A program made the position numbers and the translations under genes. Shown here one piece after another: positions 6,798 to 12,443 of a DNA stretch of 12,443 bases; the first letter of the stretch is position 1, and the number at the start of each line of letters is the position of its first letter. Source of the DNA: Vibrio tasmaniensis 1F-187 (GTDB taxonomy: Bacteria; Pseudomonadota; Gammaproteobacteria; Enterobacterales; Vibrionaceae); assembly GCF_000272405.2 (NCBI RefSeq), contig NZ_AJZM02000245.1, positions 1 to 12,443 of the forward strand, read 5' to 3'. A model generated the notes under the pieces. It was given only the letters and a program-made list of their open reading frames with translations. It searched no databases and was not told the origin of the DNA.

Positions 6798-8063
6798 TTA
6801 AAACGCGTACATTCTTTTGTCCGTCGATAGTTCAAAACAGTACTCTGCGTGTTTTCTAAGGCATTCAAACACTTCTCGATCCAACTTATAACTATCAACT
6901 TGGTCCGTTAATATCGCTAGAGTTTCTTCCAGTGTCATACCTTTACGATAAGGGCGAGACTGGGTTAATGCTTGGAATACATCGACTACAGCAACAATTC
7001 TACTGGGTTGATCTAAATCTTCAGCCGTTTTACCCATCGGATAGCCTGAACCATCTAACCTTTCATGGTGGTCGGAAGCCCACTGACACACCTGAGGCGA
7101 ACTAAACAACTCCTGCAGCGCGAATCGAGTATCTGTCGCATGGCGTTTAATACAACAGTATTCTTCGTCAGTGAGCAAACCTGGCTTATGAAGAATGTCA
7201 CCAGGGGTTTGCAGTTTGCCAATATCGTGAACTAAACCAGCCAAATAGAGCTTTCTCTGCGTTGTGTGAGAATAACCAAGTTGTTTAGCTAAATATTCAG
7301 AAAGTTGCCCTACCTTCAACGAGTGCTTGAAAGTGAACGAGCTTTTCGTATCAACGACATTAGCAATAAACTCGGCAAAGGCGACTGTCTCATCCAGCGA
7401 CATTTGCTGAGAGAAAAAGGGTACAGGTTCAAAGTTATCTCTCATATTCTCGATGTAAGGGGTCTCCATCGAGAACCAAAAATCATCCAGATCAACCAAC
7501 TCACACATGTGCTGTACAAGATTGGTTTCGAACATCTCGTCCGCTTGCTCAGTCAAACGTCCAATAATGCTCGCTTTACCGTCTGGGGTTAGGTTCCCAT
7601 AACGATCAGAAGCTGTTATGCCATATAGATAGTCAACTCTGTCAGCAAGCATCACAACTGCAGCCAGTTCCTTTTCTAATTCACTGATATTCATAGTCTT
7701 TAGATCTAACCAAGGGGTATGATGATAAAGAACTGGCTTAGCAAATATAGAAAGAACAGGGCACTCCTTTAAAATTTGGTAGCCCTTTTGACAATGGTAA
7801 TAAGTCGAGTCGGGAACAAACCCCGAATTCAGTCGACGTTGCTCGTCTATTTGCGACACTCCGCAGTCGTGAATTAGCCCTAACGAAAATGCGAGCTGTG
7901 CCTGCTCCTCTTCCCACCCCACGCTCAGAGCACATCGATACGCGATGTAACCCACCCTCTGTCCATGGTTTTTGCTTTCAAAACCGACGTTATCAAGCGC
8001 CTTAGCAATACCAAATAGAGCCTTTCTTAGGTCTACGGTTACCTCTTGGCAATGTTGATTCAT
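6798..8063 (-). CDS. Tandem HD / HD-GYP cyclic dinucleotide phosphodiesterase
   Basis: The 421-residue cytoplasmic protein has two HD-type domains. The C-terminal one (about 225-400) is a full HD-GYP domain: His247, His279-Asp280 (VHDIGK), His308, His332-His333 and the GYP signature (HHERLDGSGYP, 332-342), then Asp361. HD-GYP enzymes hydrolyse c-di-GMP or 3'3'-cGAMP. The N-terminal domain (about 15-160) keeps many ligand-type residues (His33, His65-Asp66, His90, His114-115, Asp141) but lacks GYP (HHTPWLDL). This layout and length recall the V. cholerae V-cGAP enzymes, which cleave 3'3'-cGAMP; the true substrate cannot be read from the sequence. No receiver, PAS or membrane segment is present. 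The ATG at 8063 has an AGG about 8 nt upstream on its strand. It is transcribed alone, divergent from the acetyltransferase gene. Confidence 0.9.
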   Translation of the reverse strand: MNQHCQEVTVDLRKALFGIAKALDNVGFESKNHGQRVGYIAYRCALSVGWEEEQAQLAFSLGLIHDCGVSQIDEQRRLNSGFVPDSTYYHCQKGYQILKECPVLSIFAKPVLYHHTPWLDLKTMNISELEKELAAVVMLADRVDYLYGITASDRYGNLTPDGKASIIGRLTEQADEMFETNLVQHMCELVDLDDFWFSMETPYIENMRDNFEPVPFFSQQMSLDETVAFAEFIANVVDTKSSFTFKHSLKVGQLSEYLAKQLGYSHTTQRKLYLAGLVHDIGKLQTPGDILHKPGLLTDEEYCCIKRHATDTRFALQELFSSPQVCQWASDHHERLDGSGYPMGKTAEDLDQPSRIVAVVDVFQALTQSRPYRKGMTLEETLAILTDQVDSYKLDREVFECLRKHAEYCFELSTDKRMYAF

Positions 8064-8081
8064 TACTTAAGCCTAGTATTT

Positions 8082-8099
8082 TTATATATTTTATATATT
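8082..8099. repeat. 9-bp tandem direct repeat upstream of the HD-GYP gene
   Basis: TTATATATT occurs at 8082-8090 and again immediately at 8091-8099. Flanking it, AGCCTA (8070-8075) and TAGGCT (8100-8105) form a 6-bp inverted repeat. The very AT-rich core just upstream of the minus-strand start is a plausible promoter region. Confidence 0.4.
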
Positions 8100-8163
8100 T
8101 AGGCTGCTAATACTAATGCATGACTAACGATCATACCCGCAATTATTATAAGGTTTAATGTAT

Positions 8164-8199
8164 TTCGTGATAGATCTAGCGTATCACGAATAATTCGTG
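8164..8199. promoter_or_regulatory. Interlocking palindromes in the divergent HD-GYP / acetyltransferase spacer
   Basis: TTCGTGATA (8164-8172) is a perfect inverted repeat of TATCACGAA (8182-8190). The second arm also belongs to a 15-bp palindrome, CACGAATAATTCGTG (8185-8199). So the half-site TTCGTG occurs three times in alternating orientation within 36 bp, midway between two divergent genes. This is the usual look of an operator for a dimeric regulator; the regulator is not identifiable. Confidence 0.5.
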
Positions 8200-8289
8200 C
8201 CACAAGTGGTTGCATATTAAAAATTGTGCGACATTATAACCTGCCGACCAAAAGACACTTAAATCATCAGCCAAAAGAAAAGGGAAAAC

Positions 8290-8835
8290 ATGTTTAAAAC
8301 AGTTATCGATGAAGAGTTATCCATCGCTCTGGTTGAAGAGAACTTCGCATCTCATTACGCGGAAATTTCACAAAGCCAAAATGAGTATCTTAGCCAATGG
8401 TTAGCATGGCCACCGCACTGCAAAACAGAGCAGGACTTTAGGATCTTCATCCAGCGCTCGCTACATGATTACGCGGAAGGCAAAAGCATGACATGTGCGA
8501 TTGTGTACAAAGACAATATCGTCGGTAACTGTAGCTTTAACACCATTGACCACAGCAAACAGAAAGTCACGATAGGCTATTGGTTGTCTGAGACTTACCA
8601 AGGTAACGGGATCGTTACACGCGTAGTTGAGAAGCTCATTGATATTGCTTTCAATGAGTTAGATATGGAAAAGGTGGAGATATCAGCTGCAACTGGCAAC
8701 CAGAGTAGTCGCAAGGTTTGTGAGCGCTTACATTTCACATTAGAAGGTATCATAACTCGTAACGAGAACTTAAATGGCCGTATCATAGATCATGCTATTT
8801 ATGGCCTTCATCGTTTAAGCGCCAACAATATCTAA
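8290..8835 (+). CDS. GNAT-family N-acetyltransferase, RimL type
   Basis: The 181-residue cytoplasmic protein belongs to the RimL/RimJ (Acetyltransf_3) group, which transfers acetyl from acetyl-CoA to amino groups of proteins or small molecules. The N-terminal part (NEYLSQWLAWP, about 31-41) is characteristic of the group. The acetyl-CoA pyrophosphate loop is at Gln104-Gly-Asn-Gly107 (YQGNGIVTRVV) after a GYWL strand. The late segment NQSSRKVCERLHFTLEG (137-153) is the typical N-x-x-S-x-x-V-x-x-x-x-G/H-F motif, and the protein ends with a YGL strand. The substrate is unknown; ribosomal protein and polyamine or antibiotic acetylation are family possibilities. AGGG at 8281-8284 is well placed for the ATG at 8290. 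It is a single-gene unit with its own terminator. Confidence 0.9.
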   Translation: MFKTVIDEELSIALVEENFASHYAEISQSQNEYLSQWLAWPPHCKTEQDFRIFIQRSLHDYAEGKSMTCAIVYKDNIVGNCSFNTIDHSKQKVTIGYWLSETYQGNGIVTRVVEKLIDIAFNELDMEKVEISAATGNQSSRKVCERLHFTLEGIITRNENLNGRIIDHAIYGLHRLSANNI

Positions 8836-8912
8836 GCTTGATTTTCTACTTGGTAAATTTTGCCAATTGATAGTGAATGATAATTGGTAATTAGTAAGTT
8901 AATTAAATTAGT

Positions 8913-8945
8913 AAGCCACGATATTAAACCGTGGCTTTCATTTTT
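8913..8945. terminator. Terminator between the acetyltransferase and kinase genes
   Basis: AAGCCACG (8913-8920) pairs with CGTGGCTT (8930-8937) around a 9-nt loop, followed on the plus strand by TCATTTTT. The U-tract is interrupted but acceptable. It lies between the convergent ends of the acetyltransferase (8835) and histidine kinase (8977) genes and may also act, less well, on the minus strand. Confidence 0.7.
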
Positions 8946-8976
8946 AAGAGTCTAATTGGTCTCTTACTAAAATCAT

Positions 8977-10326
8977 TTACGTGATCTTTGGGATTAAGAT
9001 ACAGAACTTAGCACCACCGCGATTGCTATCGCAGATCCGAATGTCCCAAGAAAGCTTTTTAGCCGCTGAAATCGCGATTGCTAGACCTAACCCTAACCCA
9101 CCGGTTGCTGATGCTCTGCTAGAATCTAAGCGAGAAAACGGAAGGAATACTTCTTCACGACTGTCCTCCGGTATCCCAGAGCCATTGTCTTCAATCAGAA
9201 CCAGCCAATTTTCTGAGTTCTCGTCCAGAGTTACCCAGACTTTGTCTTGTGTGTAATTCCCAGCGTTCTTAATCACGTTATCAAAAACCAAACGCGCCAT
9301 CGAGCAATCACACTTAATTTTGCACTCTAGCTTTACTTTGGACTCAAAAATAACATTGTCTAACTCCGAGTAACGGATTCTATCTAAACAATACTCGCGA
9401 AGGTCAGCTTTCACTTTAACAAGCTCGAAGAAAGAATTATCCATGACATTCAATTTCGACAGCATGATAATTTCTGACGTGAGGTCGTTGATATCCCCGA
9501 TGTAGGTATCAATATCATCGAAAAAAACCTGATGATGCTCTGGAGCTTCCCGCCTTAAGAGATCCGTCGCCAATTGAATACGGCTTAGCGGTGTGCGGAC
9601 TTCATGTGGAATCGCTTGGGCAAATATATGACTTTGTTTTACTTTGCTCTCAATCTCCTCAGCCATGATATTAAAACTATTGGCTAACTCAGACACTGGA
9701 TGTATCTCATCTAACTCCGAACGAGTACTCAGCTTCCCCTTTCCAAACTGCTTCTGCTTCCTAACCAGTAATTCTATTCTTTCTTGGAAATGCCTCACAG
9801 GTAAGTAAACACTTGCACCGATGGCGAAAATAACGGCCAACAAAAGCCCGATAAAAAAGTTTCTTTCTGAATCTTCATACCACTCAATTTCGGGTGAGAA
9901 GAAATCACCTACCTCACTGAACGCAAAGCTGAACTTAGAATTTGGAAGTTGAAATACTGCCGAATAAAGGTCGTTTTCACTTAAGTATATCGGTACACCA
10001 TTTAAGGTGGTAAATAACTCACATCGTTGGCAAGGAGCCTCTCCCGACCAATTCTCCAACAGGCGTAAATTGAAAATATAAAATTGCTGGTAGCCTGTTC
10101 TGTCGAGTTCTTTATATAGCGAGTTTTCTCGGTTGTGTTGACGAACATACTGCTCAGAAAAGTAGATGCCATCATTAAGGAATATTTCGATCTGGGTACG
10201 CCGCATGTGCCCTTCACCAAGGTTCCAAAACAAAAAGATCGTTGCCGACATCCCTGCCACAATTCCAAGGTACAAACGAGTAAACATAGAAACAGATCGA
10301 AGTTTCACCGCGATAGACTTATACAA
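8977..10326 (-). CDS. Sensor histidine kinase (RstB-like) with a periplasmic CXXC
   Basis: The 449-residue membrane kinase pairs with the response regulator encoded just upstream. A membrane helix at about 14-36 and another at 156-177 flank a periplasmic sensor of about 120 residues. A HAMP linker (about 178-230) leads to the H-box with phospho-accepting His241 (IPHEVRTPLSR), N-box (FDNVIKNAGNY, 348-358), G1 (DNGSG, 380-384), F-box (FLPFSRL) and G2 (GGLGLGL, 409-415), so it looks catalytically complete. The sensor contains Cys99 and Cys102 (APCQRCELF), which could bind metal or form a disulfide. Organisation and short sensor resemble RstB; the assignment is tentative. The start is a TTG at 10326 overlapping the regulator's end by 8 nt (TTGTATAA), with AAGGGG 10 nt upstream. 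A later ATG (residue 14) lacks a ribosome-binding site. Confidence 0.9.
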   Translation of the reverse strand: MYKSIAVKLRSVSMFTRLYLGIVAGMSATIFLFWNLGEGHMRRTQIEIFLNDGIYFSEQYVRQHNRENSLYKELDRTGYQQFYIFNLRLLENWSGEAPCQRCELFTTLNGVPIYLSENDLYSAVFQLPNSKFSFAFSEVGDFFSPEIEWYEDSERNFFIGLLLAVIFAIGASVYLPVRHFQERIELLVRKQKQFGKGKLSTRSELDEIHPVSELANSFNIMAEEIESKVKQSHIFAQAIPHEVRTPLSRIQLATDLLRREAPEHHQVFFDDIDTYIGDINDLTSEIIMLSKLNVMDNSFFELVKVKADLREYCLDRIRYSELDNVIFESKVKLECKIKCDCSMARLVFDNVIKNAGNYTQDKVWVTLDENSENWLVLIEDNGSGIPEDSREEVFLPFSRLDSSRASATGGLGLGLAIAISAAKKLSWDIRICDSNRGGAKFCILIPKIT

Positions 10327-11008
10327 CCAGCATATACCCCTTGTTACGAACCGTACGGATCAACTGCTTATCTTTTGCATGCATACGCAGCTTCCGGCGC
10401 AACCCTGAAACACGCATATCAATAGAGCGGTCGTTAAAGGCATAATCAATACCTCTAAATAGCTGGCAACATTGATCTCGAGTAACGACCTGACAAATGT
10501 TATTAACAAGAAGATTTAGAATTTCAAACTCGGCAGAGGTGAGCTTTAGGTTCTGTCCATACAGAGTGGCACTTTGAGCTGTACTGTTGATCACAATTTC
10601 ACCTGGGGTTTCAGCGGTCGTGTCAGGCTCAGCAACAACAGGGGCTGCGCGACGCAATAGTGCTTCAATTCGTGCCAATAATGCATGACCACGAATAGGT
10701 TTTGCTACGTAGTCATCCGCGCCAAACTTAAACAAACTAACCTCACTCATTTCATCAGCAGAGGCAGTCAATACTAAGATAATCCCATTATAAAATTCGC
10801 GAGCCTGTCGGCAAATCTGTGCGCCGCTCATTCCTGGAAGCATCAAGTCCAACAGAACGAGATCGGGTTCAATACTGCGGATCGCTTCAATGGCCAAATC
10901 CCCTTCATGGACAACGCTAACATTGTAGCCTTCAGCTTCGAGGTAAAGCGTAGTTAAACGCGCTATCGCCTGGTCATCTTCGACAATCAGCACTTTGGTT
11001 TTCGACAT
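10319..11008 (-). CDS. OmpR/PhoB-family response regulator (RstA-like)
   Basis: The 229-residue DNA-binding regulator has an N-terminal receiver domain with the acidic pair Asp11-Asp12 (IVEDD), phospho-accepting Asp54 (LVLLDLMLPG), Thr81 and Lys103 (VAKP), followed by an Ala/Pro/Thr linker (about 120-138) and a C-terminal winged helix ending in RTVRNKGYMLVV, as in OmpR/PhoB regulators. It would be phosphorylated by the kinase whose gene overlaps its 3' end by 8 nt, so the two are translationally coupled. Two starts are possible. The ATG at 11008 is preferred because GGTGA lies 5 nt upstream; the ATG at 11023 would add MLVIE and has no ribosome-binding site. Sequence resembles RstA in the receiver, but orthology is unproven. 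Confidence 0.9.
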   Translation of the reverse strand: MSKTKVLIVEDDQAIARLTTLYLEAEGYNVSVVHEGDLAIEAIRSIEPDLVLLDLMLPGMSGAQICRQAREFYNGIILVLTASADEMSEVSLFKFGADDYVAKPIRGHALLARIEALLRRAAPVVAEPDTTAETPGEIVINSTAQSATLYGQNLKLTSAEFEILNLLVNNICQVVTRDQCCQLFRGIDYAFNDRSIDMRVSGLRRKLRMHAKDKQLIRTVRNKGYMLVV

Positions 11009-11013
11009 TTCTA

Positions 11014-11018
11014 TCACC
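11014..11018 (-). promoter_or_regulatory. Ribosome binding site deciding the regulator's start
   Basis: On the minus strand GGTGA (11018 to 11014) ends 5 nt before the ATG at 11008-11006. It overlaps the upstream alternative ATG (11023) region, which itself has no purine-rich site before it. Confidence 0.6.
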
Positions 11019-11039
11019 AGCATTTATTAAAAGCGAGGG

Positions 11040-11053
11040 CAGTATATATACTG
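11040..11053. promoter_or_regulatory. 14-bp perfect palindrome upstream of the response regulator
   Basis: CAGTATATATACTG is a perfect palindrome, 32 nt upstream of the regulator's start. It contains TATACT on both strands, so it may be a -10 element, an operator, or both; autoregulation by the encoded regulator is possible but OmpR-family sites are usually direct repeats. Confidence 0.4.
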
Positions 11054-11546
11054 TTCATATATCATCAATATTGTTATTGAAGTCACTAACTTACCGTACG
11101 CAAAACATATTAATCACTTTTGTACATACACGTTTACAAACCATCGTTCAGCAACAAAATCGCTCATTTATTGATTAATTTCCCGTCAAAAACGGAAAAT
11201 CTAAACGCTTAAATGCTTACGTTTGCTTACCTTCTTACGCACACTTACATTAAAAGAATTTACAAAACTCATTCAAATAAACTTGCTAAACATTAATAAC
11301 ACAATAGTTAGTAACACTTCAAATCAACAAAATGACAGATTTTAAAACCGCGATCGTATTCTAAAAAATTGAAGAAAACGATTACTTAACCAATCAAATA
11401 GCATGTTCCATTATCAAGCTATCTTCCCCACTATCAAGTAAAGTCTTCTTCAAGTAACATTTATTCGGCTAATCATTCACTCCAATAATAAACAACGGTG
11501 ACTTACTGATTAAACAAAAGTCACTTTGTCACAAGGCCACTTAAAG
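11054..11546. other. Long AT-rich divergent intergenic region
   Basis: About 490 bp separate the regulator's promoter area from the secreted-protein gene. I see no convincing gene or RNA. It holds a cluster of CTTAC repeats (11208-11248), two TATCAAG copies 20 bp apart (11412-11418, 11432-11438), and a stretch TACATACACGTTTACA (11123-11138) faintly like the RstA box but with two extra bases. The length suggests elaborate control of one or both flanking genes. Confidence 0.4.
11208..11248. repeat. Phased CTTAC repeats
   Basis: CTTAC occurs at 11216, 11226, 11234 and 11244 (starts), preceded by CTTA at 11208. Spacings are 8, 10, 8 and 10 bp. Tandem short sites near one helical turn apart are the usual pattern bound by OmpR/PhoB-family dimers, and such a regulator is encoded next door; the link is inference. 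Confidence 0.4.
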
Positions 11547-12104
11547 ATGAATAAATCGCTTTTAATGTTACTGACCATAACCGCTTTGTTGGCAACACGA
11601 GTCACCGCTGCTCCTAATAAACATGAGGTGATGAATCAAATCAAAGCGCAAGTAAGCTCTTGGATAGATATTCAAGTCACACCACAAATTAGTATTATCC
11701 AAAAGATGGTCTTCAACTGTAATTTCTACCTAACAACCCCAAGCATTAAATCTCCAGATGGCAACGAAAGCAGCTCTGGTTCATATCGCTTTTATTCACA
11801 TAATGGGGTAGTCGGCGCGATGACTGAACCTTTCACTACTCAACCCCTTCCAGAATTAACAATGTGCCTGAAAGAAGACTTCATCGTCACTAACCAAGAT
11901 CAAGCCCAATTATTATTTGAAGCAATTGAGACGGTATACACAAATCATTCAATGTTTGACGATCGCTTCCCGAAAGAAATCGTCAAGACATCAACAGGTT
12001 GGAACTTCATCAACGGGGAAATTTTTGGGGACAATAAAGGCTATGCGATTGAAAGCACCCCGAAAGGAAAAGTAACCAAAATTATCCGTTCACTGAATCT
12101 TTAA
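11547..12104 (+). CDS. Unrecognised secreted protein
   Basis: The 185-residue product begins with a signal peptide (basic MNK, hydrophobic LLMLLTITALLA, cut after VTA at about residue 21), so it is exported to the periplasm or beyond. The mature part of about 164 residues has exactly two cysteines (58 in FNCNF and 107 in TMCLK), which could form a disulfide. It has a Ser/Gly-rich patch (NESSSGS), and a Lys-rich end. I recognise no domain. An in-frame TTG at 11526 lies upstream, but the ATG at 11547 gives a standard signal peptide and has AAGG (11533-11536) about 10 nt before it. It is transcribed away from the two-component genes after a long spacer, so it may be a regulated target of that system; this is inference only. 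Confidence 0.75.
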   Translation: MNKSLLMLLTITALLATRVTAAPNKHEVMNQIKAQVSSWIDIQVTPQISIIQKMVFNCNFYLTTPSIKSPDGNESSSGSYRFYSHNGVVGAMTEPFTTQPLPELTMCLKEDFIVTNQDQAQLLFEAIETVYTNHSMFDDRFPKEIVKTSTGWNFINGEIFGDNKGYAIESTPKGKVTKIIRSLNL

Positions 12105-12117
12105 ACGCTATTTTTGT

Positions 12118-12151
12118 CGCTAATTTATCTTTAGCGCCTGATTTTTCTTTA
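12118..12151 (+). terminator. Possible weak terminator after the secreted-protein gene
   Basis: CGCTAA (12118-12123) pairs with TTAGCG (12131-12136) around a 7-nt loop, followed at a short distance by a T-rich stretch (ATTTTTCTTT). The 6-bp AT-rich stem and the gap before the T-run make it weak. Confidence 0.35.
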
Positions 12152-12265
12152 ACACATAGCTCCTTCACGGCTGTTAAAGATCAGAGTTCAATTTGATAGA
12201 CGCACTGCCAAAGCACGACATCTGTCTGCATAAATCGATTAAAGTATGAGTTCCCCGAATTTATT

Positions 12266-12439
12266 ATGATGACCAGCTACCAACCTTTCGAACATCTAAA
12301 GTGTCCTATCTGGATATATGACATTGATAATAAGCGAATAACCTGGGCAAACAGCAGTGCCCTCCCTCTTTGGGAGTCTGAATCTCTATTTGAACTGACC
12401 TCACGCGATTTTGGTGTTGAAATGGGCTTTGTTGCGTAA
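12266..12439 (+). pseudogene. 5' fragment of a PAS-domain signalling gene, cut by a probable IS end
   Basis: The reading frame starts at ATG 12266 (or 12269) and encodes 57 residues before TAA at 12437-12439. The N-terminus is a recognisable PAS start: CPIWIYDIDNKRITWANSSA, then LWESESLFELTSRDF. The same pattern opens many Vibrio PAS-GGDEF (diguanylate cyclase) or PAS-kinase proteins, which are several hundred residues long, so this is only the first part of one PAS domain. The normal sequence seems to end at about 12424, where a stretch identical to an insertion-sequence terminus begins and contributes the last codons (GFVA, stop). The full protein would sense a small ligand or redox state; the output domain is not in the window. 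Whether the gene continues past an intact insertion element cannot be seen. Confidence 0.65.
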
Positions 12440-12443
12440 TTAA
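12425..12443. mobile_element. Probable terminal inverted repeat of an IS5-family (IS903-group) element
   Basis: GGCTTTGTTGCGTAATTAA occupies the last 19 bases. Its first ten bases match the IS903 terminal repeat as I remember it (GGCTTTGTTG), and similar ends are common in Vibrio and Shewanella elements. It falls exactly where the PAS reading frame stops making sense. No transposase is visible because the window ends here. If it is an insertion, a 9-bp target duplication such as 12416-12424 should recur on the far side. Confidence 0.6.

Noticed and set aside
8977..9256. 91-codon plus-strand frame opposite the kinase 3' end
   Set aside because: It is the complement of the conserved ATP-binding region of the kinase, which explains its openness.
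10135..10425. Plus-strand frames across the regulator/kinase junction
   Set aside because: Antisense to two clear genes, with no start signal of their own.
11123..11138. RstA-box-like sequence TACATACACGTTTACA
   Set aside because: Two bases longer than the E. coli RstA consensus, so not called as a site; kept only as a remark in the spacer entry.
11331..11363. Ten-codon frame starting ATGACAG
   Set aside because: Too short and without a ribosome-binding site or context to support a peptide.

Overview
The window looks like part of a Vibrio chromosome, or that of a close relative in the Vibrionaceae. This rests on the mix of gene families (a large MscS channel with a periplasmic N-terminus, an scs-type thiol-disulfide locus, a tandem HD/HD-GYP phosphodiesterase, a PAS signalling protein), the moderate AT-rich composition and the many compact intrinsic terminators. 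No database search was possible, so genus and orthologue assignments are from family recognition only. No rRNA, tRNA, CRISPR array or phage gene was seen.

Layout. 1-1753 (minus): a hairpin terminator, then an MscS-family mechanosensitive channel gene. 2006-2318 (plus): a small conserved-looking cytoplasmic protein with its own strong terminator. 2319-2596: a regulatory-looking gap with a 13-bp direct repeat and a 7-bp tandem repeat. 2597-6724 (plus): a probable operon of a small unrecognised membrane protein, ScsB (DsbD-like transmembrane reductase), ScsD (membrane-anchored thioredoxin-like) and ScsC (secreted DsbA/DsbG-like), with a perfect hairpin between scsD and scsC and a bidirectional terminator at the end. 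6798-8063 (minus): an HD/HD-GYP phosphodiesterase. 8064-8289: a divergent intergenic region with interlocking palindromes. 8290-8937 (plus): a RimL-type GNAT acetyltransferase and terminator. 8977-11008 (minus): a response regulator/histidine kinase pair with an 8-nt overlap. 11009-11546: a long AT-rich divergent spacer. 11547-12104 (plus): an unrecognised secreted protein. 12266-12439 (plus): the first 50-odd codons of a PAS-domain gene that runs into what looks like the terminal inverted repeat of an IS5-family (IS903-like) element at the window's end.

How the genes fit together. The scs cluster is the functional core. In the known system, ScsB passes electrons from cytoplasmic thioredoxin across the inner membrane to periplasmic partners such as ScsC, which supports disulfide repair and copper or oxidant tolerance. 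ScsD is a tethered thioredoxin-fold partner. The neighbouring kinase carries a CXXC pair in its predicted periplasmic sensor, so a redox or metal input is possible, but no link to scs is shown. The rest are signalling and stress genes of ordinary Vibrio type. The clearest anomaly is the disrupted PAS gene at the right edge.
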